Shown here one piece after another: positions 21,082 through 31,719 of a DNA stretch of 64,000 nucleotides. The notes beneath the pieces were generated by a model. It searched no databases and had not been told where the DNA came from. It saw only the letters and a list, made by a program, of their open reading frames with translations. Within the stretch, counting starts at the first letter, position 1; each line of letters opens with the position of its first letter. The DNA lies in the NCBI GenBank assembly GCA_024516155.1, contig JAJJXM010000077.1:186001-250000 (forward strand). The letters run 5' to 3'. A program made the translations under genes and the position numbers. The DNA comes from Pyronema omphalodes (taxonomy: Eukaryota > Ascomycota > Pezizomycetes > Pezizales > Pyronemataceae).

Positions 21082-23525
21082 TCTACGTATCGGTTGACAT
21101 ATTGGCGTTGATGAGGCCAATAATAATTTCTACTGATTAGCTCCAAGGTCCTTGCCTGCCCCGGGTGTCCCGCAACGAGTGCGTCGTGGTGGTCATGTAG
21201 GAGCCGTAGCCGCAATTCATGGTCGTCTGGTACCCATATCAACCCTTCATACAGCAGCAGCCCCTCCTGTTCTTTGCAAAGTCCCAATGCTACCTTCCGG
21301 TCCATCTTCTCCCCAGTCCGTAATCTTCTTAATACCTCCTGTATCTCCTGATCGTCCCTTGTCTTCTGTTCAATTTCCCTTAACAATTCCTGGTCGACCT
21401 GTATTTCCATGAACTCGGCAGAGTTGATCCAGAAGGTGTGCGGCGGCAAAAGGACTCGTTCCCTGTTCTGCCGGTGTTTCAGCTCCCCTTCCCAAGGACA
21501 ATCTCCTGTTTCTCTCGATAGGATGTCGGGCTTTCCCGCAAGTTTGCCGGGTCGATAGGTTATCGCGAAGTCGTAGTTTGCCAACATTTCAGCCCACCTT
21601 GCCTGTCGTAGGTTTAGGTCCTTCTTCGTCGTCCAATATTCCAAATTTTGATGATCCGGTAATATAGTAATTTTGTGTCGAGTATTCTTGCAGTAGGTAC
21701 CCCATTTATTTAATCCTTCCACTGTGACGAGAAGTTCTTTATCATGTATATCGTAATTTAGTTCTGGGTGTTTTAGTTTGCGCCAGAAATATCCCAAGGG
21801 ATGTAGGATGCCCTGGTCGTCTGGCTGGGAGCAAACTGCACCGATGGCGTAGTCCGACGCATCTGTCTCCAGGGTTAAGGGTTTTGTGGGGTCGAAATGT
21901 CGTAGGATTGTTTCAGAAATCATTGCCCGTTTCAGCTGTTCGAATGCTGATTTAGCCGCGTCGTCCCATTTCCATGCTACATCCTTTCTCGTCAATTTTG
22001 TAAGAGGCGCCGTTATTTTGCTAAAATCCCGGATGAACCTACTATAGAAGTTGGCGAACCCTATGAAGCTCTGGATCCCCTTCACGTTTGTTGGTTTCCT
22101 CCATTCTGCCACTGCTTTTACCTTTTCTGGATCCATCCGTATCCCCGTTGGTGATATGATATATCCCAAATACCCCGTCTCCGTGGTGTGAGACTCGCAT
22201 TGTGAGGCCTTGAGTCTCACCTTTACCTGATCCACCCGTTCAAAAACCTTCGTAACATGCTGTTGGTGTTGATGCAGATCATCCGAGTAAATGAGGATGT
22301 CGTCAAGATATGCCAGACAGAAGATATCTACATAGTCACTGAGGACATCGTTCATCCACCTCTGGAAGGATGCTGGAGCGTTGGTAAGACCGAATGGCAT
22401 GACCAAATACTCGGGGAGACCGTACTTCGTCTGGAAAGCAGTTTTCCATTCGTCACCCCTTGCGATCCGCAGGTTATGATAGGCGTCACGCACGTCAAGT
22501 TTCGTATATATCTTTGCGTTGGATAGGCGATCCAACGCTTCCCCTATCAACGGGAGAGGTGTCCTATCCTTCACTGTGATCTCGTTGAGTCCCCAATAGT
22601 CCACACAGAGTCTCAGTGTGCCGTCTTTGTTTTTTACAAAATGTATCGGGGCCCCCGCCGGTGATGTTGAGCGGCGTATCCATCCCTTCTCAAGCCTAGT
22701 GTCCAAGTATTCTTTCAACGTCCTCAGCCTTCCCTCGTCCAATGCTCGAAGGGGTTCGAATGGCGGAACCCCTGCCTTTACCAACCGAATCCGATGGTCG
22801 TGATGGCGGTGTGGGGGTCGTCCGGACACCTCTTCCTTATCGAATACGTGCAGGAAGTCATGATATTCGACTAGAAGAATATCACTGGCTGAGCGCTGGG
22901 TCGGTTCCTGCCGTTGCGAGTTGGCTGAACTCGGGGATAAGGGCACCTGAGCGGAGTCATACTGCACGTCCCGTAGCAATCCTATGGCGGCGTAAGCGAT
23001 CCAGTCGAAGGTTCCTTGCTGTTCCTCCTCATCTTCCTGCTCTTCCTCGTCTCCATAGGCCTGCATTTGAAAAGGATCCTTTTGTGCCCCATCCCGGATC
23101 CGTTTCCGTTCCTCCTTTTCTTCTTCCCGTCCTTCGGGCTGCATTCGAAAAGGATCGTTTTGTGCAGCATCCTGGAACTCTTTCTGTTCCCCCTCTTTTC
23201 CATTCTTCCCTTCAGTCTGCATTCGAAAAGGATCGTTTTGTTCCTTATTGAGGATCCTTTTCCGTTCCTTCTTCCCATAGTCCCTCCTGTCCTTCATTCG
23301 AAAAGGATCATTTTGTTCGTTAATTTGGATCTCTTTTCGTTCCTCCTCCTCCTGGTCCTTCTCGACCTTCATTCGAAACGGATAATTTTGTCTATCTTCC
23401 CAGGTCCCTTGTAGCTCCTCCTCTTCTTCGTCCCTTCCCATGTCCTCCTCAAACCCCCTTCGAAAAGGATCATCTTGTGCTCTGTCTTGGACCCTTCCTG
23501 GTTGCTCCTCTTCGTCACGGCTCGA
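21082..23525 (-). pseudogene. Gy2: gypsy pol fragment (linker, RT, RNase H, start of integrase)
   Basis: Open from 23441 to the Gy1 insertion at 21081. The N-terminal part is a charged linker with about five 26-residue repeats (QNDPFRMQPEGREEEKEERK-...). RT follows with KLDVRDAYHN, MPFGLTNAPASFQRWMN and AYLDDILIYSDD, then RNase H (TDASDYAIGAVCSQPDDQGI) and the beginning of the integrase zinc finger (GHPGQARTLELISRNYYW). It stops at NRYVD where the Gy1 LTR begins. Gag, protease, the rest of integrase and LTRs are absent. Closest relative in the window is Gy3. Confidence 0.85.
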
Positions 23526-24714
23526 GAATTATTACCTTCCCCCTGCTCGTCATCCATTCACCTATTATCATTCGCTTCATTATTCAGTACTCGTTTGTTT
23601 ATTTATTTCTATTATCATTCGGTCTTCGATCGTCACTCATCACTCGCCTGGGTTAGGGTTACGCTCAATTCCCAAATTGTCAAAAAGGTCACGTGACCCA
23701 TCCCCAGGGTTAGGGGTCTGCTCGGATCCCTTTTCGGAAATTCCATACCCACGGTCTACCGATCATCTTATCCGATTAGATAAGATCGGTCACGTGTCTC
23801 TGATCAGTAGTAGATCAGTATGCACGCGCACCGGTCTACTAATGTGCGCACACGTGACTAGGGCTAGAGCACGATCATCTTATCGATAAGATAAGATCTA
23901 GTCATGTGACCTTATCAGTATTGCACCATCTTTCCAATCGCAGCTGATCTGGATTCACGTGACTAGGGTTAGGGTTGCACCCGCACGCACACAAACTAGG
24001 GTTAGGTTTGTGACCGTACGCGCACAGCTAGGGTTAGGGTTACGGACGCACGCGCACGATTAGGGTTACGGAAGCGCGCGCGTGACTACGCTTAGGGTTA
24101 CGCTAGCGCGCACGCGAAGCACGCTACAGCGCCCGCGAGTTACGCTATCGCGCACGCGAGATACGCTAACGAGCGCGCGACGAGGCTGTGCACGCAAACA
24201 CGCTAATTCAGTACGAACGCGTTAGCGCGTCTAGAACGCGCAACTGCGACCGCGTTGTTTACTTAGTTATTTTTCGGGAAAAATCTGCAAATAGTGGCTC
24301 GGCGTGTAAGGAGGAAAAATTGTATATAAGAGGATTGTTTCTTTGTTTGTTTATTTTGTTTTTCTTTTCTCCTTACACAGTTATTTGTTTATTTACAAAT
24401 TGTAATACTTTGTCGAAATCTTTGTTTACGTCCTCGTTCTGGTCCCCGTCTTTGGATCTCTTTGTCCCTTGAAATCTTTGTTTATTTCTTTAACTTCTAA
24501 ACACAGAAATCTCTAAGTTGATGCTCGACACAGCTTAAGAGTTTCTAACGTTGAAGTTATCATAAGGTTATCTTCATTGAACTCAAGAGTGAATAATTGA
24601 GAAGAGCCCTCAGGTTCTCCGTCAGCTATCTCTCCCTTGTTCGCCGTTACAACATAACTGTGTAATCAAGACCTGCCGGCTCTACCGTCAACTCTCGATT
24701 ACAACAAGCTTTAC
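23526..24714 (+). promoter_or_regulatory. Gy4 upstream region, probable 5' LTR and leader
   Basis: About 1.2 kb without ORFs. It holds GATA-type palindromes (CTTATCCGATTAGATAAG near 23768, ATCTTATCGATAAGAT at 23878-23893), CACGTG at 23791, at least six (T)TAGGGTT motifs between 23650 and 24090, and a block of alternating purine/pyrimidine CGCGCACGCG. A TATATAAG box lies at 24323-24330, followed by a T/C-rich stretch. This is the layout of an LTR promoter region followed by an untranslated leader, but I could not find the matching 3' LTR, so boundaries are open. Confidence 0.5.
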
Positions 24715-26013
24715 ATGCTTCACAACCTCTGGTTCTACGAATTCATCAATCTATTACCGATTTTCCGTTCCCTCGAAAACCCCGTCGTCCTCGACGAAAT
24801 CGAAATTGCTCGACAACTCGGAAACGAATACGCAGCAACTCGAATTCAATATAACGACGAAACCAACATCTGGCACCTCCGTTTATCCCTCGAAATGGAC
24901 CAAAATGACAAGGTCGTCGTGGCCCTGTACCTCAACGAAGCCGACAGGCTGGAGGTCGAACAGGACCCCACGAAGATCAAACTTGTCCGCAATGCCGTAA
25001 AGGAATACGAATGAGACTGTCAACTTAGAGACGACCTCCGAGTTCAACTCACAGCAGCTCGAAAGGACAACTCCCTCTACGCCCAACGAATTACCGACTT
25101 GGAGAGGGATCTCGAAAGCGCCAACGCCTCCGTTCGACTCCTACAAGCCCTTACGAAAAACGGTCCCCTTCCGAATACCCGTCCTATCGAATTACCCCAC
25201 CCACCTGAGTTCTCTGGTGAACGCAAGGAACTCTTGAACTTCATCTCGAAGGTCAGATCCAAGCTCGCCGGAGACTCCTCCCGTGTCACCGATGATCAAC
25301 ATAAGCTACGTTATACTTATGAATATCTCAAAGGCAACGCTCAGAATCAAATTCAACCTTACGTCCTTACAGATAAGATTAAGCTTAAGGACGTTGAGGC
25401 TCTCATTACAATTCTGGAAGCTGCCTTCGGAGATCCTGATCAAGTTGGTACTGCATCTGCGGAATTGGATAAACTTCAACAGGGCAACTGTGAGTTTAGC
25501 CAATATTACGCTGAGTTCCAACGATTAATGGCTATCTTGAACTACGATGAGGACGCAAAGAAGGCTGCTCTGAAGCGTGGGCTCTCTCGAGACCTTCAGA
25601 CCAGTCTTGTTTACCAAGCCGAAGAACCTCAGAACTTCACCAAGTTTGTGGATCTTTGTATGAAGCTAGATTATAGAGTTCGAGCTCATTCAAACACCAC
25701 AAAACGGCACGTTCCTTCGGCCCCCAGTCGTTCCAGCTCCACGCCATCTCGCCCGGCGTCCCACCCAACGAATACCAATAGTGGCAATTACGGATCGGCC
25801 CCCATGGACCTAGCAGCGTCCCAAAAGGCTCAGAACCAACGCCGTCGTGATGAACGAATGGCTAAGGGACTTTGTCTTTATTGTGGATCAGCCGATCACT
25901 TCAAGAACGAATGTTCCACGTTGGCAGCAAACAACTCCCGCAAGATTCGCCTAGCCGCCGCCGAGGTTTTGGATATCCCAACAAACCCCGACGTCGACCA
26001 GGGAAAAGAGTAG
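24715..26013 (+). pseudogene. Gy4 gag (nonsense codon)
   Basis: One frame from ATG 24715 to TAG 26011-26013, broken only by TGA at 25012-25014 (KEYE-stop-DCQLRDDL; CGA to TGA would explain it). Domains: N-terminal alpha/beta region, coiled coil (RITDLERDLESANASVRLLQ), capsid (PPEFSGERKELLNFISKVRS, YYAEFQRLMAILNYDEDAKK), a Pro/Ser linker and the zinc knuckle CLYCGSADHFKNEC (CX2CX4HX4C). The family differs from Gy1-Gy3. Confidence 0.82.
26001..26007 (+). promoter_or_regulatory. Gy4 -1 frameshift heptamer G_GGA_AAA
   Basis: Gag codons are CAG-GGA-AAA-GAG-TAG; a -1 slip reads QGKRVVHQQPVGSVVGPAP, continuing into protease. It stands four nucleotides upstream of the gag stop codon. Confidence 0.65.
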
Positions 26014-27805
26014 TCCATCAACAGCCTGTTGGCTCTGTTGTTGGACCAGCCCCTGCCTCGTCTTTCGTTTCATCTCAGGAAATCGTTTTTGTATCCGCTA
26101 GTTCTTTGTCAAGTAAACAAGAAAACGAATTGGATGGGAATCATTTGGTCGTGCCATGTACACCAACTGAACACAATACCAAAATCGATACTCATGCTCT
26201 CGTAGACTGCTGATGCACAGGAATTTCCTTCATGAACGAAGACTTCGCATGCCAACACAACTTCCCCCGTTATCAATTAAAAAATCCCAAAATTGTTGAA
26301 GTAATTGATGGTCGACCCATTTCATCAGGAGACATCACCGAATACGTTGAAGTCGAATGCAAAATAGGAGACCATCATGAATTACTAACTGCTTACGTTA
26401 CTCGGCTTGGTCATTATCCCCTCGTTTTAGGAATCCCATGGCTTCGTAAACACGATGTTACAATAAACTTCGCCGACAACGATATCAAATTCTCATCACC
26501 GAACTGCCTCCCCCACCGAACCACGTTAACACCCACCCCTGTTAAGGGTATTGCTCCGAAACAACAGAATAAGATCTGTGCTATTTCAGCTACGACGTTT
26601 CGACGGATCGTAAACAATGCCAATAACCGTTACGGAAAAGTCGAACAATTCTCCTTATCGTTGAATGAAATCACCACAGCTCTTCAACCAGAAAAAGAGG
26701 AACCGGATCTTAAGACTATTGTACCACCCGAATATCACCAGTACTTGGGAATCTTCGAAAAAGTCAATGCCGATAAGTTACCGCCCCATCGACCGTCGGA
26801 TCACAGGATATCACTCGTCCATGGTTTTCAGCCTCCCTTCGGTCCCCTTTACTCTCTATCACGTCCAGAGTTGGAGGAATTGAAACGTTGGTTAGATGAA
26901 AACCTCACCAAAGGTTTCATCGTGCCTCTTCATCCCCAGCGGCTGCTCAAATTCTTTTCGTAAAGAAAGGCGATGGTTCATTGTGTTTGGTGGTCGATTA
27001 TCGTGGAATCAACGCCGGAACAATCAAGAATCGCTACCCTCTTCCCCTGATGCAGGATACCTTAATGAACCTTTCAAGAGCTAAGTGGTTCACTAAGCTC
27101 TACATTAGGGGAGCGTACAATTTGATACGCATGGCAAATGGGGAAGAATGGAAAACCGCTTTTCGTACCCGGTACGGATTATTCGAATCATTGGTTATGC
27201 CCTTTGGGCTCACCAATGCCCCTGCAACGTTTCAGAATTTCATTAACGACGTATTGGCACCTTACCTTGATCGATTCTGTACTGCCTATTTGGATGACAC
27301 CCTGATCTATTGGGATAATCTCGAAGAACATAAACAACATGTTAAATTGATCCTCGAAGCATTCGAAAAAGCAGGATTACATCTCAAACCAGAGAAATGC
27401 GAGTTCCATCAGAAGGAAGTAAAGTACTTAGGACTCATCATTAGTACAGAAGGAATAAAGATGGACCCTGAGAAGATTACTGCAGTTCGAGATTGGGAAT
27501 CTCCCCGGAACCTCAAAGATGTTAGAGCGTTTTTGGGTTCTGCAAATTTCTATCGATGTTTCGTTAAGAACTATTCCAAAACGGTCCAACCTCTCACGTT
27601 ACTCACACGAAAAGGAGTTCCTTTCGTCTTGTCGGAACCCCAACAACAGGCCTTTGAGGAATTGAAATCAACATTCACATCGGCCCCCGTTCTGGCTCGT
27701 TTCGACCCAGACCGGGATGTTATTGTCGAAACCGATGCTTCCGATTATGTCTCTGCCGGAGTACTTTCTGTCACGAACCGCTAGGGATATGCTTCTAGGA
27801 GGGAT
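26008..27805 (+). pseudogene. Gy4 protease and RT (degenerate, truncated)
   Basis: In the -1 frame the protease core reads THALVDC-stop-CTGISF at 26211 (a stop where DCGATG is expected), then LVLGIPWLRKHDVTINF. A one-base loss near 26930 shifts RT into another frame, where FVKKGDGSLCLVVDYRGIN, MPFGLTNAPATFQNFIND and AYLDDTLIY are clear. The first catalytic Asp is gone (KLYIRGAYN for KLDIRGAYN). Similarity ends in early RNase H (TDASDYVSAGVLSVTNR) just before TGTAACCACAG at 27806, where the Gy3 LTR begins. Dead element. Confidence 0.85.
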
Positions 27806-28049
27806 TGTAACCACAGCTCGGCTGTGGTTTGTGGGTGTGACGCTGGGGATGCCGTACGTCACGGTTAGGGTTTAAGCGAAGAGGTGGAGCTAGGGCTAGG
27901 CGAGAGGAGTTAGGGTTAAGCGAGGGACAAGGGGGTAAGTGCGGGGTGGAACGAGGAGGGTTTCCTCGAGGTTTGGAATATGTTTTGCTTATGTTTGTAT
28001 TGTGTTTTGATTATGTTTTGTATTATGTTTTGCTTATGTTTTGTATTAT
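27806..28049 (+). repeat. Gy3 5' LTR, first part
   Basis: Begins TGTAACCACAG-CTCGG-CTGTGGTT, an 8-bp stem at the terminus, right after broken Gy4 coding sequence. It includes two TTAGGGTT motifs and ends in a TTATGTTTTGTATTATG tandem stretch that is duplicated on the other side of H1. Confidence 0.6.
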
Positions 28050-30037
28050 TGTTTGTTTGTTTGTTTGTTCTCTCATTACTTGTTTGCAACCCGAAGGTTA
28101 TGACAAGGGACAGATAAATACAAAAGAGAAGAAGAAAGAAATGTAAAAGCAAAAACACAGTCTCCACCTCTACCAGTCTCCTCCTCTTGATCGTTGTGGT
28201 TGTGGGGTCTGTCCCCACTGTTACTACGGGGGTTTCTTGTCCAAGCGCGTCTGATGTTCCAAGTGCCCTGCTTGCACAGAGGCCGCCTCGCCGGGCTCCT
28301 CCCTTTCCTCCTCCCTTCCCCTTCACATGTTTAGCCATTTTACCGCCTTTGTTTCCTCCACAAAGCAAAAACGAAACCAAAGCAAAGTTAAACAGCCACC
28401 GGGCCACCCGTGCCCCCACTCTCCTCTCCTCTCTCACCTCCTCCGCCGGTGTCTCCTGACTCTTTGCCCTTTGAGACACCCGGGCCCGCCCTGCCCCTCT
28501 TCTCCTCCCCTCTCTCCCCTTCTCCTTCCTTCTTCCTCAGCCTTCTCACTGCTCCCCCTCGCCTCTCTCCCCTTCTTGTCGGTGGTGTCGTAAGTCCAAG
28601 ATTGCCATTCCCAAGCACAATCTGGACGTTGATGCCTCCGCTCTTGACGACTTCTGCCCAAGTCTTCTTTGCAGAGGAGGTTGTCGTTCTGGGTTGGTGG
28701 GTATTCTTTCCCCGGCCACCATTCTTTGTTGTAGGGGTCTTGCTGGGTGGCGCTGCCGTAGGTCTCGTCTCGTTCGCTTTCTGCTTCTTCCTCTGTGTAG
28801 CCTTCGCCTCCACAGTCTTCCATCCGTTCGACTCAGCAGGGGCAGTGCTTGGGGCGTCGGGTAGAGGTGTGTCCTGAACAGATGAACTGTCAGGGTGAGG
28901 TTCCGGTGTCGCTTTGGTCGACGTGATCGCGAGGAGAGGTAGGGGGGACATAGGCTTGAGGGCATCAAGCTCGTCCTGGGCGGCGGTAGTCGCATGTTTC
29001 GAGTGCATCAGGCTTCGCACCGGTGATGCCACTCTTGGTTTGTTGTTCACCGGTCTTCTGTTTGTCGGTGAGGTGGGTTCGGTGTTCTGGTCGCTACCCC
29101 TTCGCTTTCTCTTGCCAGGAGGGTTGCGAACAGCGTCCAGGACATCCTGAATGTCATGTTGGACGACGGACAGTTGCATAGTCATCTCTTCCATCGCTGA
29201 GGAAGAGGACGTGAGGTTCGGTGAGGGGGGCGCCGAAATGACTTGTTGCTGTTCGTCGATTTTCTTCGTCAGGGCGTCCACAGCAGCCTTGAGAGCTGCT
29301 GTTTCTGCCTGTGTAGAGTCGTATGCTGCGCGCAGCTTCGTGTTTTCGCCGGTCAGAATGGCGAAGTTCGTCATCATGACGTCGAATCTGTGGCGCATCT
29401 CATCGCTGTTGTTGCGTATGGTGTCATCGAGGGTATTGAAGCGTCGCTGTGTGTCCTGGTGGATCTCTTGTATCCCCAGGAAGCTGGCTCCAGTGAATTC
29501 GGCGTAGTTGTCTATAAACAGTTGATCTAGGGTGGCATAGTTGTCGTCAACTGCGACTGCCTCTTTAATTGCAGATACCATTATGCGACGGTAGTTACTG
29601 AACCGGCTGTGCTCAGTTGTCGCCTGTTGCTGCTTTGTTGAAGCCGAAGGAACTGGTGATCTTGCCAAGACCACGCTCTGGAAGAGCTTTCCAGCGATGT
29701 TTCCAACAACTTCATCAACTTTTCCATCTCTTTCATCAAATGTAGGATTAGATCCATCATGAGGAAGGTCGGCTAGAACATTGTACGCGTTTTCGGACCG
29801 TTTCGATCGTCGGGCGTTGTTCTGTCGTTGTTTTGGCGACATTTCGTGAGGTGGGGTAAGCCAAAACTCGTGAAAACTCTGATTTTGCGACAAAAGTCAA
29901 CAAAAACAACGTAGAATTCCCTGAAAACTCAGAGAATAACGTAACAGAGTGCTGCGAATCCGAATCCGATGAGAAAACCGTGGGTTTCGGTGCTCGTTGT
30001 TGAGAATGCAGGGGGGGGGGTCGCCGTTGCCGTGTGG
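28050..30037 (-). mobile_element. H1: half-LINE, full length
   Basis: Flanked by a 39-bp direct repeat (28011-28049 and 30038-30076). 3' tail at left: (TTTG)n, then the stem AACC-CGAA-GGTT (28088-28099). The 5' end at right reads, on the minus strand, CCACACGGCAACGGCGACCC with a C10 tract, the box shared with LINEs LA and LB. The ~300 nt before the tail match the LB1 3' UTR closely (58570-58880). Confidence 0.88.
28388..29842 (-). CDS. H1 ORF1-type coiled-coil protein
   Basis: 484 residues, ATG at 29842 (MSPKQRQNNARRSKRSENAY); I prefer this over upstream non-ATG codons because all H copies share it. A coiled coil spans about residues 147-205 (LTGENTKLRAAYDSTQAETA-ALKAAVDALTKK). A basic cluster KRKRRGSD lies near 244, with Ser/Pro/Thr-rich linkers around it. 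KKTWAEVVKSGGINVQIVLG lies near 390-410, and the tail is Arg/Glu/Gly-rich. No catalytic domain and no CCHC knuckle. The (S/T)WAxVV motif recalls short motifs in Tad/I-type ORF1 proteins. Likely role: coats its own RNA and perhaps links it to ORF2 protein from a LINE; inference. Confidence 0.72.
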   Translation of the reverse strand: MSPKQRQNNARRSKRSENAYNVLADLPHDGSNPTFDERDGKVDEVVGNIAGKLFQSVVLARSPVPSASTKQQQATTEHSRFSNYRRIMVSAIKEAVAVDDNYATLDQLFIDNYAEFTGASFLGIQEIHQDTQRRFNTLDDTIRNNSDEMRHRFDVMMTNFAILTGENTKLRAAYDSTQAETAALKAAVDALTKKIDEQQQVISAPPSPNLTSSSSAMEEMTMQLSVVQHDIQDVLDAVRNPPGKRKRRGSDQNTEPTSPTNRRPVNNKPRVASPVRSLMHSKHATTAAQDELDALKPMSPLPLLAITSTKATPEPHPDSSSVQDTPLPDAPSTAPAESNGWKTVEAKATQRKKQKANETRPTAAPPSKTPTTKNGGRGKNTHQPRTTTSSAKKTWAEVVKSGGINVQIVLGNGNLGLTTPPTRRGERRGGAVRRLRKKEGEGERGEEKRGRAGPGVSKGKESGDTGGGGERGEESGGTGGPVAV

Positions 30038-30425
30038 TTATGTTTTGTATTATGTTTTGCTTATGTTTTGTATTATGTTTTGGTTTATGTTTGTATAGTG
30101 TTTTAGTTAGGTTTTGGGAGTCACGGTGGAGCGAAGGGTGTCTCATGATGGATGGAATATCTGCGGGACAGATGCGTTGGGAAATCACATGAGCACAGGG
30201 ACAAAGGTATATAAGGGGACATTTGTATTTCATTAGTCTAGTACGCAATCAATTATCTATCTACACAATCCTATCTACACACTGCAGTTCTATCATCTAA
30301 ACCGTGACCGCAAACCCAGCCCATCCCAACATACTTACCCATCCCGAATACCCACCTATCCTCCCACCCAGATCCCCATCCAACGATTCTATCAGAGAAA
30401 ACGCTGCAGGGACATCCTGTGTACA
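30038..30425 (+). repeat. Gy3 5' LTR, second part
   Basis: Continues the LTR after H1. TATATAAG at 30208-30215 followed by a likely transcription start region (ATTAGTCTAGTACGCAATC) and CT-rich DNA. TGTGTACA near 30418-30425 is the probable CA end. The end is not confirmed because the 3' LTR is missing. Confidence 0.55.
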
Positions 30426-30621
30426 AGGTAAGTACTGCCTGAGCCCGTGACTAACTCACCTAGAAGTCCAGAGCCGAACCCGATTGCATAGCAATCCGAC
30501 GGTTGTATCGCCTGTCGACCGTGTGTAGCCGGATTTTGACATTTGATTGCGTCCTCCGAACGACACCCGATACAACTAAGGAAGCACGAAGGGCTTCAAC
30601 CGCAACTAAGAAAACAAATAA
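30426..30621 (+). other. Gy3 untranslated leader
   Basis: No ORF. It contains CATTTGATTGCGTC(C)TCC, also present just upstream of Gy1 gag, so the leader is homologous between the two elements. No clear tRNA primer-binding site was recognised. An in-frame TAA at 30619-30621 sets the upstream limit of gag. Confidence 0.5.
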
Positions 30622-30678
30622 GAAACAACCAATACCCTGGATCCGTTCCGATTGCAGGAGCTGAGCGAGGTTATTGAA

Positions 30679-31719
30679 ATGGAAGCCACCGGTCCAGCGA
30701 GCCCAGTAACCCCCGAACACCGATCCCGCCCACAGACTCCGGATTCACCGGGACCAGTCCAGATCCCCGAGGACATAGCATCCATAATGGCCTCTCAACA
30801 AGGAACGAGTGGTATGACGCCACCTTCGGTCGTGATGACCCAGGAGCAGCTCCAACAACTGTTCCAACAACTCACCTATCGACCCTCTCCGACCAGTAAT
30901 CCCAAGGTCGAGGATCCCGAACTCTATCACGGCGAGAGGACGAAGCTTCGGGCTTTCCTGACTCAGTGCGAACTGCAGTTCAACTGTGAACTGAACAGGT
31001 TCGACAGTGACATCAAAAGAGTTAATTACGCCAGTTCGCGGTGTCGGGGAAATGCGTGGTCATGGATTGAGCCCTCCATCGAGAAGGGGAGAAGCACGTA
31101 CACCACCTGGGAGGCATTCAAGACTGCCGTCTCGAGAGCGTTTGGAGAGGCGGATTCAAGGGAAGTGGCGAGGAGGAAATTCAAAAGTGTCCGTCAGGGA
31201 AATCGGTCCGCCGCAGCGTATTGGGCCGAGTTCCAGAGAATTATCGCGGACCTGCGTTACAACGACGAATTCTACATTGATCAGTTCAGCGATGGACTTC
31301 ATGTGGACGTGCAAAGACAACTCGCCATCCTCGAGACCCGTCCGGCGAAGATAATCGATTTCGCAAACAAAGCAATTGCATTGGACAACCGGCTGTTCAA
31401 TTTCCGAACCCTGCGCAACCGATTTGAACCTCAGTACCAGAATTTCCATCCGAAGAACGGCCACCAGGGATCGACCTTCTCGGAGCCCGAGCCGATGGAA
31501 CTGGATGCCACTCGGAGGGGCAGGCCTAGGGATAGGACCGAGGAAGAGAAACGACGAAAAAACAACGAATGTTTCAACTGCGGGAAAACGGGCCACTATG
31601 CCGCCAAATGCCCCCACAAGAAACCAATGGGGGAACGAAGAACATACCGGGCGGCAGAAGCCAACATCGACGAGGAACAAGCCGAAGAAAGAGCGGGAAA
31701 AGAGGATCCCCAGGAGTAA
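30679..31719 (+). CDS. Gy3 gag
   Basis: The frame is open from 30622; the first ATG is 30679 (MEATGPASPVTPEHRSRPQT). Capsid: YHGERTKLRAFLTQCELQFN, ARRKFKSVRQGNRSAAAYWA, EFYIDQFSDGLHVDVQRQL. The nucleocapsid zinc knuckle is CFNCGKTGHYAAKC. It ends GKEDPQE-stop at 31717-31719. No internal stop. It forms the particle that packages the element RNA. Overlaps the pol frame. Confidence 0.85.
   Translation: MEATGPASPVTPEHRSRPQTPDSPGPVQIPEDIASIMASQQGTSGMTPPSVVMTQEQLQQLFQQLTYRPSPTSNPKVEDPELYHGERTKLRAFLTQCELQFNCELNRFDSDIKRVNYASSRCRGNAWSWIEPSIEKGRSTYTTWEAFKTAVSRAFGEADSREVARRKFKSVRQGNRSAAAYWAEFQRIIADLRYNDEFYIDQFSDGLHVDVQRQLAILETRPAKIIDFANKAIALDNRLFNFRTLRNRFEPQYQNFHPKNGHQGSTFSEPEPMELDATRRGRPRDRTEEEKRRKNNECFNCGKTGHYAAKCPHKKPMGERRTYRAAEANIDEEQAEERAGKEDPQE

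Noticed and set aside
23640..24095. A telomere or subtelomere marked by TTAGGG
   Set aside because: Motifs are scattered and degenerate, not a continuous tandem array, and coding retrotransposon sequence continues on both sides.
30428..30463. Intron in the Gy3 leader (GTAAGT ... CTAAC ... CTAG)
   Set aside because: The signals are good but 36 nt is shorter than typical fungal introns, and it lies in non-coding leader, so nothing tests it.
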